Assembly (NCBI GenBank): GCA_002395235.1
Contig: DGWK01000042.1
Span: forward strand, 1 to 22,161
Reading direction: 5' to 3'
Length of the DNA stretch: 22,161 nucleotides
Origin: Lachnospiraceae bacterium UBA4260
GTDB lineage: Bacteria; Bacillota; Clostridia; Lachnospirales; Lachnospiraceae
In this document: piece after piece, positions 14,408-22,138 of the stretch
Layout: every line of letters starts with the position of its first letter
How positions within the stretch are numbered: position 1 is the first letter of the stretch
Notes under the pieces: generated by a model
The model's input: only the letters and a program-made list of their open reading frames with translations
What the model was told of the DNA's origin: nothing
Databases searched by the model: none
Made by a program: the position numbers and the translations under genes

Positions 14408-15859
14408 ATGGGTAAAGAAAATGGTGTAATGTTTCAATATTTTGAATGGTATCTGCCGTCCGACGCATCGCTCTGGAAGACAGTAGGCGAGAGCGCTCAG
14501 GCCCTGGCCGAACGCGGCGTGACGTCCGTATGGCTCCCGCCCGCTTACAAAGGGCAGGCCGGCATAAACGATACCGGGTACGGGGTCTACGATCTGTACG
14601 ACCTCGGCGAATTTGACCAGAAAGGTACGGTCCCCACCAAATATGGGACCAAAGACGAGTATATAGATGCAGTTAACAAATTACAGGCCTGCGGTATTGA
14701 TGTCTATGCGGACATTGTCCTGAACCATCGCATGGGCGCGGACGAGACCGAGATGATCCAGGTCGTCGAGACCAACGAGGCGAACCGGACGGAGACGGTC
14801 TCCGCTCCGCAGACTATCGAGGCGTGGACGAAATTCACTTTCCCCGGAAGAGGAGGCAAGTACTCCGATTTCATCTGGGACCACACCTGCTTCAACGGCG
14901 TCGACTACGACGAGCGCAAGGATAAGTCCGCGATCTACAAGTTCAAAGGCGTTCAGTGGAACCGCGGCGTGGACCGGGAAAATGTCAACTACGACTATCT
15001 CATGGGCGCCAATGTCAACTACGGCGTTCCCAAGGTCAGGGAAGAGCTGACCCGCTGGGGACAGTGGTATCTGGATACGACCGGCGTGCACGGCTTCCGC
15101 CTTGACGCCGTCAAGCATATTCAGAGAGACTTCTTCCCGGAATGGCTGGGAAAACTTCGCGCCAATAACCACGAGGAACTCTTCGCGGTCGGCGAGTACT
15201 GGAACGCGGAGGTCGACATCCTTGAAGAATACCTCAGGGAATGCGGATACTGCATGTCCCTGTTCGACGTCCCGCTCCACTTCCACTTCTTCGAGGCCAG
15301 CAACAGCGGCGGCGAATTCGACATGCGGGACCTCTTAAAGGACACGCTCGTAGAGCGCGATCCCATGCACGCGGTCACCTTCGTGGACAACCACGACACA
15401 CAGGCCGGACAGGCCCTGGAGAGCGCGATCAAGCCCTGGTTTGTGCCGCTCGCCTATGCCGTGATCCTGCTGAGGCCGCAGGGATATCCCTGTGTCTTCT
15501 ACGGCAACTATTACGGCGTAAAGTCTATGGAGGGTCCTTCCTTCCATAAGAGTATCGATCTGATGATGGACCTGCGCAGGACCAATGTGTACGGCGCGCA
15601 GCACGACTATTTTGACGATCCCGACGTGGTCGGCTGGACTATGGAAGGCGACGAAGAACACGGCGGAAACGGACTTGCCGTTGTACTCACAAACCGGACC
15701 GGCGGAGACAAGGCTATGCTGGTCGGTAAACAGCACGCGGGCGAGATCTGGGTCGACGCGATGCATCATATGAAAAACGAGGTTGTGATCGATGAGGAGG
15801 GCTTCGGCGTATTCTCATGCGAGAACGGTTCCCTCAGTATCTGGGTCAAAAAAGAGTAA
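14408..15859 (+). CDS. amyA: Cytoplasmic GH13 alpha-amylase
   Basis: Hydrolyses alpha-1,4 links in maltodextrins or glycogen. The 483-residue protein starts directly with the catalytic domain (NGVMFQYFEWYLPSD) and has no signal peptide, so it acts in the cytosol like E. coli AmyA. The four GH13 regions are intact: DIVLNH (102-107), GFRLDAVKH (229-237) with nucleophile Asp233, VGEYW (261-265) with acid/base Glu263, and FVDNHD (325-330) with Asp330. The sequence style (WDHTCFNGVDYDER, YLMGANVNYGVP) points to subfamily GH13_5. AAAGGAGG lies ten bases before the ATG; an in-frame GTG seven codons earlier overlaps that site. It is flanked by its own promoter and a strong terminator. It probably mobilises stored or imported glucans. 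Confidence 0.95.
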   Translation: MGKENGVMFQYFEWYLPSDASLWKTVGESAQALAERGVTSVWLPPAYKGQAGINDTGYGVYDLYDLGEFDQKGTVPTKYGTKDEYIDAVNKLQACGIDVYADIVLNHRMGADETEMIQVVETNEANRTETVSAPQTIEAWTKFTFPGRGGKYSDFIWDHTCFNGVDYDERKDKSAIYKFKGVQWNRGVDRENVNYDYLMGANVNYGVPKVREELTRWGQWYLDTTGVHGFRLDAVKHIQRDFFPEWLGKLRANNHEELFAVGEYWNAEVDILEEYLRECGYCMSLFDVPLHFHFFEASNSGGEFDMRDLLKDTLVERDPMHAVTFVDNHDTQAGQALESAIKPWFVPLAYAVILLRPQGYPCVFYGNYYGVKSMEGPSFHKSIDLMMDLRRTNVYGAQHDYFDDPDVVGWTMEGDEEHGGNGLAVVLTNRTGGDKAMLVGKQHAGEIWVDAMHHMKNEVVIDEEGFGVFSCENGSLSIWVKKE

Positions 15860-15863
15860 AAGG

Positions 15864-15905
15864 AAAGAAGCAGGCACCCCGCGGAGGCTGCCTGCTTCTT
15901 TTTTA
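15864..15905 (+). terminator. Terminator after amyA, possibly bidirectional
   Basis: An 11-bp stem (15866-15876 with 15889-15899) runs into seven T. On the minus strand it is followed by TTTCCTTTT, so it may also stop transcription from the convergent kinase gene, which has no other terminator. Confidence 0.9.
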
Positions 15906-15949
15906 TTCAATTTCTAGGCTGCTTTTACAAAACTTTCTATATGTGTACA

Positions 15950-17653
15950 CTATTCGATTAATAATTTCAGAGAAGGCTCCTTTGCCAAAAGTTCCTTAAA
16001 CCATTTTTCCGCCTCTTCCAATTTTTTTAATTTGATATTTCCCATGCAAAGCCTATAGCAAAGATCAGCAGGATATTTCCCCAGTTTATCTCCGCAAAAA
16101 GTTAACCAAATTGTCCCATCCATCCCTATATTTATGAATGTAACTCCGTCCGTGTAATTCTCATTTGCTTCCTTGTTTTCTTTCAGCAGAGCCGTCATCT
16201 CCTGCTCCCATTTTTTCCTTAAAGAATACGGGATTCTGTCAAGACTCTTCTGCATGTTGTCGAGTTTATTTTTCTCTCTAAAAGCAATAATCCTTATCTT
16301 CTTCAGTAATTCCTCGTCTTTGAGTAAAGGCTCTTCCTTCACTGCTTTTTCATATTTTTCTTCCGCCTCAATCCCATTGCTGTTGATCGCAGCAGCACAT
16401 TCAGCATATCTGATCAAAGGATACGCATAAATCTTCATATTCATTCTTATACTGGCTTCTGAAATACTATATTTCAATAATGCCCATTTATATTGACGGC
16501 TTGAATAGCAATACTCTGCATCGTTAAAATCTCTTATTGCCCCGTCCTGGTCCTGCTTTCTTTTCCATAAACCGGAGTCATTCAGCGCGTTTACAAATTT
16601 TTGTTTTTCCCGTTCCAGTGCCTGCTGACGAGTCATTGGAGGATTGCTTTGACCACCTGTCTTCGGTAGAGGGTCTGCTTTTTTGACCGGTGATACTTTC
16701 CGTACAGGCGGTTCATTCCTGACTGGCGCTGCGTTCCTGACCGAATTGCAGTTCTCTAAGGCACTTCGGAACGCAGAAGCCGTCTGATAGCGATCTTCAG
16801 CTTTGAAGGCACAGGCTTTCAAGATCACCGAAGCAAGCCCCTCTCCGCAGGCGGCGGGTCTGGAAATCTTTTCACCGCTGATACGTCTGATATACGCTTC
16901 GTTGAGAGATCTGTTAGTGGGATAATCTCGCTCAATAAAGGGGAAACGGTTATTATTGGCCAGCTGATAGAGTGTCAGGCCGAGGCTGTAAATATCCACA
17001 GTCTGTCCGTACTTGGACATCGGGCCTTCCGACATCTGTTCCGGAGCGGCATACAGAGGTGTGCCGGCGATAGTACTTGCCAATCCTTTCTCAGTGATCC
17101 TTGACAGTCCGAAATCTCCAAGTTTATAGTCGCCTCTTCTGTTGCGGAAAATATTGCCCGGTTTGATGTCGCGATGGATGATCCTCTCTTTGTGACAAAT
17201 TTCTAGCGCCCTGCATATATCGGTTCCAATCTTGATGATTTCTTTTTCACTGAGCTTTCGGTTGTCCGCAAGGATTTTGTCAAGACTTTCGAGCAGCTCC
17301 ATCCGGATCACCAGATCGCACTCGACCTTATCATCCTCAACCCAGTCCTTTACATCCCAGTCCTGGAAATCCACAATGTTTGTATTTCCTTTCAGCGCAT
17401 CCATCAGGATGACTTCCTTGAGGTCATCCTGTCTGATCTGACTTTTGTCCTCAAAATAATACTGTGGAATCCTTCCGTTCACTTTTTTGGCCCCGCACAA
17501 ATGAACGATCTTCATCGCGCAGTACTCCACAACTCCGAAACGTTCTCTTTTTAATCGAACCACTAAACCGAATCCGCCTTGTCCAAGGAGTGCATCTACT
17601 CTCCAGTTACCCAGATCCTGCGCATATTTTGCCACCTTTTGTTCGATACTCAT
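15950..17653 (-). CDS. Hanks-type Ser/Thr protein kinase with C-terminal helical (TPR-like) region
   Basis: The 567-residue protein has an N-terminal kinase domain (about 17-300) with all key residues: Gly-rich loop LGQGGFGLVV (23-32), Lys48 in AMK, Glu80, HRDIKPGN (160-167), DFGLS (180-184), APE (203-205) and Asp220 in VDIYSLG. Next is a Pro/Val/Lys/Arg linker (about 306-340) with repeated PVR/PVK steps. The C-terminus (about 341-567) is predicted helical, with TPR-like patches at 376-445 and near 530-560. No membrane segment and no PASTA domain are present, so it is cytosolic and unlike the PrkC type. AAGGAGAAG precedes the ATG. No PP2C phosphatase, FHA or other signalling gene lies next to it. 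The base composition looks more AT-rich than the neighbours, suggesting an acquired gene. Substrates are unknown. Confidence 0.93.
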   Translation of the reverse strand: MSIEQKVAKYAQDLGNWRVDALLGQGGFGLVVRLKRERFGVVEYCAMKIVHLCGAKKVNGRIPQYYFEDKSQIRQDDLKEVILMDALKGNTNIVDFQDWDVKDWVEDDKVECDLVIRMELLESLDKILADNRKLSEKEIIKIGTDICRALEICHKERIIHRDIKPGNIFRNRRGDYKLGDFGLSRITEKGLASTIAGTPLYAAPEQMSEGPMSKYGQTVDIYSLGLTLYQLANNNRFPFIERDYPTNRSLNEAYIRRISGEKISRPAACGEGLASVILKACAFKAEDRYQTASAFRSALENCNSVRNAAPVRNEPPVRKVSPVKKADPLPKTGGQSNPPMTRQQALEREKQKFVNALNDSGLWKRKQDQDGAIRDFNDAEYCYSSRQYKWALLKYSISEASIRMNMKIYAYPLIRYAECAAAINSNGIEAEEKYEKAVKEEPLLKDEELLKKIRIIAFREKNKLDNMQKSLDRIPYSLRKKWEQEMTALLKENKEANENYTDGVTFINIGMDGTIWLTFCGDKLGKYPADLCYRLCMGNIKLKKLEEAEKWFKELLAKEPSLKLLIE

Positions 17654-17676
17654 TGTAACTTCTCCTTTATTTTGGT

Positions 17677-17814
17677 TTAATTGAGATCTTCCCCTAAGGA
17701 ATGCGGCAGCCCCATGACTTTAGGCATAAAACTCATTTCAAGGTGATGACAGATTCCAAAGCCATCGGGAAAACAGCGTTTTCCGGTCAAATCAGGATGT
17801 CTTTTTCCATAGCA
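17677..17814 (-). pseudogene. Possible decayed 3' gene fragment upstream of the kinase
   Basis: A 45-codon open frame, reading CYGKRHPDLTGKRCFPDG and ending LPHSLGEDLN, stops 23 bases before the kinase start. It has no start codon near its 5' end; the first ATG is codon 27. Directly upstream, an overlapping frame reads DYPWSALLPNAMEKDILI, and earlier in-frame stops are present, a pattern that fits frameshift decay. I recognise no family. It may be chance; composition alone does not settle it. Confidence 0.25.
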
Positions 17815-17950
17815 TTAGGCAATAAGGCGCTCCATGGATAATCTATCTCCCAATCTCACCTATAAACACATACGCCAGGGGAACAATTGGGAGCTAAAAT
17901 TGTCAATAATTGTGATTATGCCTAAAAGAGCACCGGCAGTACACTTCGCT
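17815..17950. other. Remaining non-coding stretch upstream of the kinase
   Basis: No intact gene. CTCCCAAT (about 17848) and ATTGGGAG (about 17886) form an 8-bp inverted repeat. Minus strand TTGACA near 17909 has no good -10 partner. A clear kinase promoter was not found. Confidence 0.4.
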
Positions 17951-18012
17951 CAATGATACGTCCCCGTATCGCAAAATGTGTCATTGGATACGTCCCCGTG
18001 TCACAAAACACA
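17951..18012. repeat. Two-copy hairpin repeat (REP/BIME-like)
   Basis: Two direct copies of about 30 bases (17951-17980 and 17981-18012) share GATACGTCCCCGT and TC-CAAAA. Each copy folds: GATACG-TCCC-CGTATC in the first and GATACG-TCCC-CGTGTC, with a G-U pair, in the second. TGTGT and ACACA outside the second hairpin can pair as well. It lies two bases past the phospho-beta-glucosidase stop codon. Similar GGGGACG-type intergenic repeats are familiar from clostridial genomes near IS200-like (REP-associated) transposases; none is present here. Confidence 0.6.
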
Positions 18013-18014
18013 TG

Positions 18015-19481
18015 TCACAGCTCTTCCCCTCTGGACTCAATCACCTTCTTATACCAGTAGAACGAATCCTTCCTGCTTCTGGAGAAATCACCAGTACCGT
18101 CATCATGCCTGTCCACATAGATAAATCCATATCTCTTGGCATACTGTCCGGTGCCCGCCGACACCAGGTCGATCGGCCCCCAGGTGGTGTAACCGATGAG
18201 CGGAACGCCGTCTTCCATGGCCTCTCCCATCGCTTTGATGTGCTCCCTGAAGTAAGCGATCCTGTAAGGATCATGGATGGAGCCGTCCTCTTCCACCTTG
18301 TCAAAGGCCCCAAAACCGTTCTCAACGACCATCAGAGGCACTTTCGGGTAACGGTCGTGCAGAAGGTTCAAAGTATAGCGAAGCCCGTCAGGATCGATCT
18401 GCCAGCCCCAGTCGGAGGCCTTCAGGTAAGGGTTCTTTCCCGTCTTGATCATATTTCCGGCCGTCGTCTCGGCATCAGGGTCCTCCGTGACGCACCCGGA
18501 CTGGTAATAGGAGAAGGTGTACATGTCCACAGTCCCCTCCTTGAGAATGTCCTTGTCCTCCTCAGTGATGAAGGAGGGATCGATCCCGTTCTCCTTAAAG
18601 AAGCGGAAAGCGAAGTCCGGATACTCGCCGCGCACCTGCACATCTCCGCAGAGATTGTTCCTGATATTGTCCTCCTTCTGCGCCGCGAGAACGTCCTTGG
18701 GATTGGGCGTCAGCGGATAAACCGTGACATGGCAGATCATGTTGCCGATGATAAAGTCGGGATTGATCTCATGCCCCATCTTGACCGCCAGTGCCGACGC
18801 CACGAACTCGTGGTGGAGCGCCGTAAAAGTCTTCTGCACATCTCTCCGCAGCTCCGTGAGCGGGATCCTGTGGTCAGCTCCAATATCCCTCTCATCCATA
18901 AGGCCCAGGCCGTACAGATTGCCGATGCCGCCCTCTCCCATGCAAGGGATATTGATCTCATTGAAGGTCAGCCAGTATTTGACCTTATCCTTGTAGCGCC
19001 GGAAGACCGCCTCCACATAGCGCAGGAAGAGATTAATCGTCTCTCTGGAATAAAAGCCCTGGTATTTGGTCACGATATTCCACGGAATCTCATAGTGGCA
19101 CAGCGTCACCAGAGGCTCGATTCCGTACTTTTTGCACTCATCGAACACCTTGTCATAGAAAGCCAGTCCCGCCTCATTGGGCTCCTTGTCATCCCCGTTC
19201 GGGAAAATTCTGCCCCAGTTAATGGACAGCCGAAAGCACTTGAACCCCATCTCCGCAAACAGCGCGATGTCCTCTTTGTACCGATGATAGAAATCAATGG
19301 CCTCGTGGCTGGGATAAAACGCCTTAGGATCCGTCTTGGGCAAAAAAGTCCTGGGCGTATTTACATCTCCTCCCAGTAAAAGGTCCGGCACACTCAGTCC
19401 TTTGCCGTCCTCCAGATAAGCGCCCTCACACTGATTGGCCGCCACAGCGCCGCCCCACAAAAAGTTCTCGGGAAATTTCAT
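18015..19481 (-). CDS. GH1 6-phospho-beta-glucosidase
   Basis: Cleaves phosphorylated beta-glucosides such as cellobiose-6-phosphate after PTS uptake. The 488-residue GH1 barrel has FLWGGAVAANQCEGAY at the N-terminus, acid/base Glu175 in LTFNEIN and nucleophile Glu387 in VVENGFG. The segment NPYLKASDWGWQIDPDGLR and the C-terminal DLVSAGTGQYAKRYGFIYVD, with Ser441, Lys449 and Tyr451, match the phosphate-binding pattern of the BglA/AscB group. This favours a phospho-sugar substrate over a plain glucoside. AGGAGG precedes the ATG at 19481; the open frame extends 18 codons upstream without a better site. No PTS permease or BglG antiterminator is adjacent, so uptake must be encoded elsewhere. Confidence 0.94.
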   Translation of the reverse strand: MKFPENFLWGGAVAANQCEGAYLEDGKGLSVPDLLLGGDVNTPRTFLPKTDPKAFYPSHEAIDFYHRYKEDIALFAEMGFKCFRLSINWGRIFPNGDDKEPNEAGLAFYDKVFDECKKYGIEPLVTLCHYEIPWNIVTKYQGFYSRETINLFLRYVEAVFRRYKDKVKYWLTFNEINIPCMGEGGIGNLYGLGLMDERDIGADHRIPLTELRRDVQKTFTALHHEFVASALAVKMGHEINPDFIIGNMICHVTVYPLTPNPKDVLAAQKEDNIRNNLCGDVQVRGEYPDFAFRFFKENGIDPSFITEEDKDILKEGTVDMYTFSYYQSGCVTEDPDAETTAGNMIKTGKNPYLKASDWGWQIDPDGLRYTLNLLHDRYPKVPLMVVENGFGAFDKVEEDGSIHDPYRIAYFREHIKAMGEAMEDGVPLIGYTTWGPIDLVSAGTGQYAKRYGFIYVDRHDDGTGDFSRSRKDSFYWYKKVIESRGEEL

Positions 19482-19635
19482 GCTAACCTCCTCTTTTACA
19501 ACTGTTTTAGTAACCTGTTTATGTTCAAAGCTCACAGAGCGCCCCGACGCGCGGGCCGCTTCGGAGCTCCATGCCCCGGATTTTACTGTCCGTCATTAAA
19601 ATATCGAAAACGTCACTGAATCACCGCCGAAACCA

Positions 19636-21672
19636 TCACTGAAAATACCCGCTCACCGCCCGGCAGACGCCGTCCAGGTCGCCGAAAGCCGAATAATCCG
19701 GGCTCTCCATTACTTCCCCTGTGATCTCATTGACTTCCTTCTTCACCCCGACTTCCAGCGGGATATCCGGCGTTACGCCCTGCTCGAAATCCGATCCGCT
19801 CCCGTCCGCCAGCTTGAACTTGCACCCCGAAACGGAGATCTCGAATCCCTCGCTCAGAACGGCCTTCTGGATGCTGCAGCTGCCGCCTCCCGACCGCTCT
19901 CCGATCACCATGCCGCCCTCCTCCTTCACAAGGAAGGGGAACATATTCCCGCAGGAGAAAGACGCGCCGCTCGTCATGACTGCGTAGTTGAAATCGTAAT
20001 TGACCTTGTCGTCCTCTTCGTTGATCTCTCCGTCCAGGTTCCTGTCCACGTCAAAATAGACCCTGAACGCCTGCTTACTCTGCTCATTATATCCGTTCAG
20101 ATAGTCACGCCCCGTCATCAGCGAGAGCACGCCCATAGCCGCGTCGGAATACCCTCCGGGATTTGTGCTGAGATCGAACACGACATTCCTGATCCCCCCG
20201 TCCTCAGAAGCTTTCTTCAGCCCTCTCGCGGCCACTCCCATGGTGTCCTCGGGAAGCTCTCCCTCGCCGCTGTAATACGAATTCCATCCCCGCGCATCCA
20301 CCGTAAATCCATTTAAAAGGATCACCGCCGTGTCGCCGCATTTGTAATACTTGTTCATCGAAAGCTCCTCGGGACGGACATTGTAGATCCCGTTGCTGGC
20401 AGCGCTCAGTTTTTGGACAAATTCCGACATCTCAAGGTTGTCAAATTTGGACCAGGTATAAGTCCTGAAATCCCTGTACTTGTCCGTCTGGTCCGCGTCG
20501 ACCACACCGATGGAAAGACTCGTGTTGTTGTGCCCGTCCTCCATGGGTCCGTCCGAAAGTTTGAACATCGCAAACCAGAAATCCTTAAAGTCCCGGGAAG
20601 CAAGTTCCGCTCTCAGCGCCTGCCCTTCTTCGCCCCAGGCCGCCAGCGCCTCGTCAAATCCCTCGCCGCGCAGGATCTCCGGATCGAGCTCGGTCCGCCC
20701 GGGATACCCGTACATGTACCGGAAGATGAACCCCAGTTCCGCGTAGCTGTACGCCGCCAGGTCCTCCGCTCTCTCGCTTCCGGTCAATATTTTGTCAAAA
20801 TATTCCGTGCTGAAGTACCCGTTGTCCATCTCATACGCCGACTTCTCGCGGCACACATACAGGCAGTCCCCGTTGCAGACCACCCGATTCTGCGCAATAT
20901 CCGTCAGCCAGGACGACAGGATTGCGACCGGAAACCACACTTCCTCATCATTCGCGTGCAGCTCGATCCCCAGCTTTCCAAGCTCGAACACGACAGGGGT
21001 CGGCTCGTCCTCGTACACCACCTCGCGCAGCCGCAGATAGGGCGCGTCGCTGTCCTTGAAGGATCCCGCCTTCCCTTCCCGTGCCTCGTCAAAACAGTTC
21101 TCAAAGGCCGGCATATCCTGCGCCGACACTGTCCCCTTCCCGGTATCCACTACTGCCTGCGCGCCCGCGGCGTTGGTCAGGGTATAAGCCCCGTCTTCAT
21201 TCGCCTCCACCTTCAGCCCGCCGCCCAGCATCAGGTCAAAATATTCCCTGATCCCCATGTAGGGCACATTGGGACTCTCTTTATAAAACCGCACGGCTGC
21301 CGTCTGTTCCTCCGAGGCGGCCCCTGCGACCCGGAGGGTCTTTTCTGTGTACTCCTCCGTCTCAGTGACTGACAGAGGGCTATTCGTATCTTTCAAATTC
21401 TGTGCGGGAGCAGGTGTGTTGTCTTCGGGCGTCTCCGCCTGTCCTGCCTGTTGATCTGCCGATCCTTCCTGCGGTGCCTGCTGATCAGCCCCTTCAGCAC
21501 CTTCCGCAAGCTCCTGCGCCGTCTGCTGATCAGCCCCTTCCGCAATCTCCTGCGCATGCGCGGTTTGTTCCTGGTCGCCGGAATTGGCCGCTATATTATG
21601 TACTATTGTGAAAGCCAGCAGCGCGCACAGCACGACTGCCGCGATCGCTGCCGGATACAGTTTTTTATTCAT
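19636..21672 (-). CDS. Membrane-anchored S41-family peptidase
   Basis: The 678-residue protein has one N-terminal hydrophobic anchor (about 5-28, no lipobox). A low-complexity Glu/Ala/Gln stretch (about 36-92, repeated GADQQ and AQE) follows, then a middle domain of unknown type and a C-terminal S41 domain (about 440-640) with FDLSTNPGG (499-507), the serine loop TSGASFSCGN (567-576) and GERSGGGSC. The usual CtpA GKG lysine is missing; His381 in EDGHNNT could serve in a tricorn-like Ser-His arrangement. A calcium-loop-like DRNLDGEINEED (543-554) lies inside the S41 domain. The open frame runs back through tRNA-Leu; the ATG at 21672, with GAGGT upstream and the anchor right after it, is the real start. 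The active part faces outside. Substrate unknown. Confidence 0.88.
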   Translation of the reverse strand: MNKKLYPAAIAAVVLCALLAFTIVHNIAANSGDQEQTAHAQEIAEGADQQTAQELAEGAEGADQQAPQEGSADQQAGQAETPEDNTPAPAQNLKDTNSPLSVTETEEYTEKTLRVAGAASEEQTAAVRFYKESPNVPYMGIREYFDLMLGGGLKVEANEDGAYTLTNAAGAQAVVDTGKGTVSAQDMPAFENCFDEAREGKAGSFKDSDAPYLRLREVVYEDEPTPVVFELGKLGIELHANDEEVWFPVAILSSWLTDIAQNRVVCNGDCLYVCREKSAYEMDNGYFSTEYFDKILTGSERAEDLAAYSYAELGFIFRYMYGYPGRTELDPEILRGEGFDEALAAWGEEGQALRAELASRDFKDFWFAMFKLSDGPMEDGHNNTSLSIGVVDADQTDKYRDFRTYTWSKFDNLEMSEFVQKLSAASNGIYNVRPEELSMNKYYKCGDTAVILLNGFTVDARGWNSYYSGEGELPEDTMGVAARGLKKASEDGGIRNVVFDLSTNPGGYSDAAMGVLSLMTGRDYLNGYNEQSKQAFRVYFDVDRNLDGEINEEDDKVNYDFNYAVMTSGASFSCGNMFPFLVKEEGGMVIGERSGGGSCSIQKAVLSEGFEISVSGCKFKLADGSGSDFEQGVTPDIPLEVGVKKEVNEITGEVMESPDYSAFGDLDGVCRAVSGYFQ
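21478..21562 (-). repeat. Imperfect 45-base tandem repeat inside the S41 gene
   Basis: An 18-base word starting CTGCTGATCAG recurs at 21478-21495 and 21523-21540, each followed by a CGCAA-CTCCTGCGC block. It encodes the repeated AEGADQQ/AQE stretch of the linker. Such repeats can vary in copy number between strains. Confidence 0.7.
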
Positions 21673-21722
21673 TCCAACCTCGTGCCAAAACTCATTCTGA
21701 TTTGCGTAGGTCCGCTCTTTTA

Positions 21723-21731
21723 ATTGTATCA
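21723..21731 (-). promoter_or_regulatory. Extended -10 element of the S41 peptidase gene
   Basis: Minus strand TGA-TACAAT, about 50 bases before the start codon. No good -35 is seen at 17 bases. Confidence 0.45.
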
Positions 21732-21752
21732 CATCAGAAGCCGGAAAAATGG

Positions 21753-21784
21753 CAAAAAAAAGAACCTGCTTCATCAGCAAGTTC
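21753..21784 (-). terminator. Terminator after tRNA-Leu(TAA)
   Basis: On the minus strand GAACTTGC pairs with GCAGGTTC around a 7-base loop, followed by eight T (21754-21761). It separates the tRNA cluster from the S41 gene. Confidence 0.88.
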
Positions 21785-21794
21785 ATTTCATATC

Positions 21795-21878
21795 TGCCGG
21801 CAGCGGGGGTCGAACCCGCACTCCCTTGCGGGAACGGGATTTTAAGTCCCGCGCGTCTGCCAATTCCGCCATGCCGGC
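21795..21878 (-). tRNA. tRNA-Leu (anticodon TAA)
   Basis: The acceptor GCCGGCA/TGCCGGC is complete, with discriminator A at 21795. The anticodon arm CGGGA, loop CTTAAAA, TCCCG gives TAA. A long variable arm (TTCCCGCAAGGGAG region) and a perfect T stem are present. No CCA is encoded. Confidence 0.96.
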
Positions 21879-21925
21879 AAGCCGTATAAATAAGACCGCC
21901 TTGACAACAGTCTTTATGATGTACT

Positions 21926-21950
21926 GAGCGGCGGTCATAAACCGCCGCTC
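21926..21950. repeat. Perfect 10-bp hairpin between two tRNAs
   Basis: GAGCGGCGGT (21926-21935) and ACCGCCGCTC (21941-21950) around CATAA. No T tract on either strand, so it is more likely a processing or spacer structure than a terminator. Confidence 0.55.
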
Positions 21951-21971
21951 TCAAAGCCGTTCAAGGCTAAG

Positions 21972-22045
21972 TGGACCCTCGGGGACTCGAACCCAGGACC
22001 GACCGGTTATGAGCCGGGAGCTCTAACCAACTGAGCTAAGGGTCC
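21972..22045 (-). tRNA. tRNA with CAT anticodon (Met or Ile2), two stem mismatches
   Basis: The acceptor GGACCCT/AGGGTCC and the D arm GCTC/GAGC are intact, and the anticodon loop CTCATAA gives CAT. The gene could encode elongator Met or, after lysidine modification, Ile for AUA; acceptor pairs beginning GGACC occur in both groups. The anticodon stem CCCGG/CCGGT has a C-T mismatch at its outer pair, and the T stem CTGGG/CCCCG has a T-C mismatch at its second pair. Confidence 0.88.
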
Positions 22046-22058
22046 ATAACAGGCTGAT

Positions 22059-22124
22059 TTACAATCTGCAAATCCGGCCTTCAATTGATTGAACTTCCTC
22101 AGGAAGCTCTACAGTTAATGTCAT
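22059..22124 (-). other. Very short open frame between tRNAs
   Basis: A 21-residue frame, MTLTVELPEEVQSIEGRICR-, lies between two tRNA genes. Its start resembles short ribbon-helix-helix or antitoxin N-termini, but there is no ribosome binding site and it stops early. It could be chance or a truncated remnant. Confidence 0.15.
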
Positions 22125-22138
22125 ACATTCACTGTCTA

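Noticed and set aside
17951..18012. CRISPR array
   Set aside because: Only two copies, directly adjacent with no spacers of constant length, and no cas genes.
21673..21954. N-terminal extension of the S41 protein
   Set aside because: This part runs through tRNA-Leu(TAA) and a terminator. A hydrophobic anchor and ribosome binding site mark the start at 21672.
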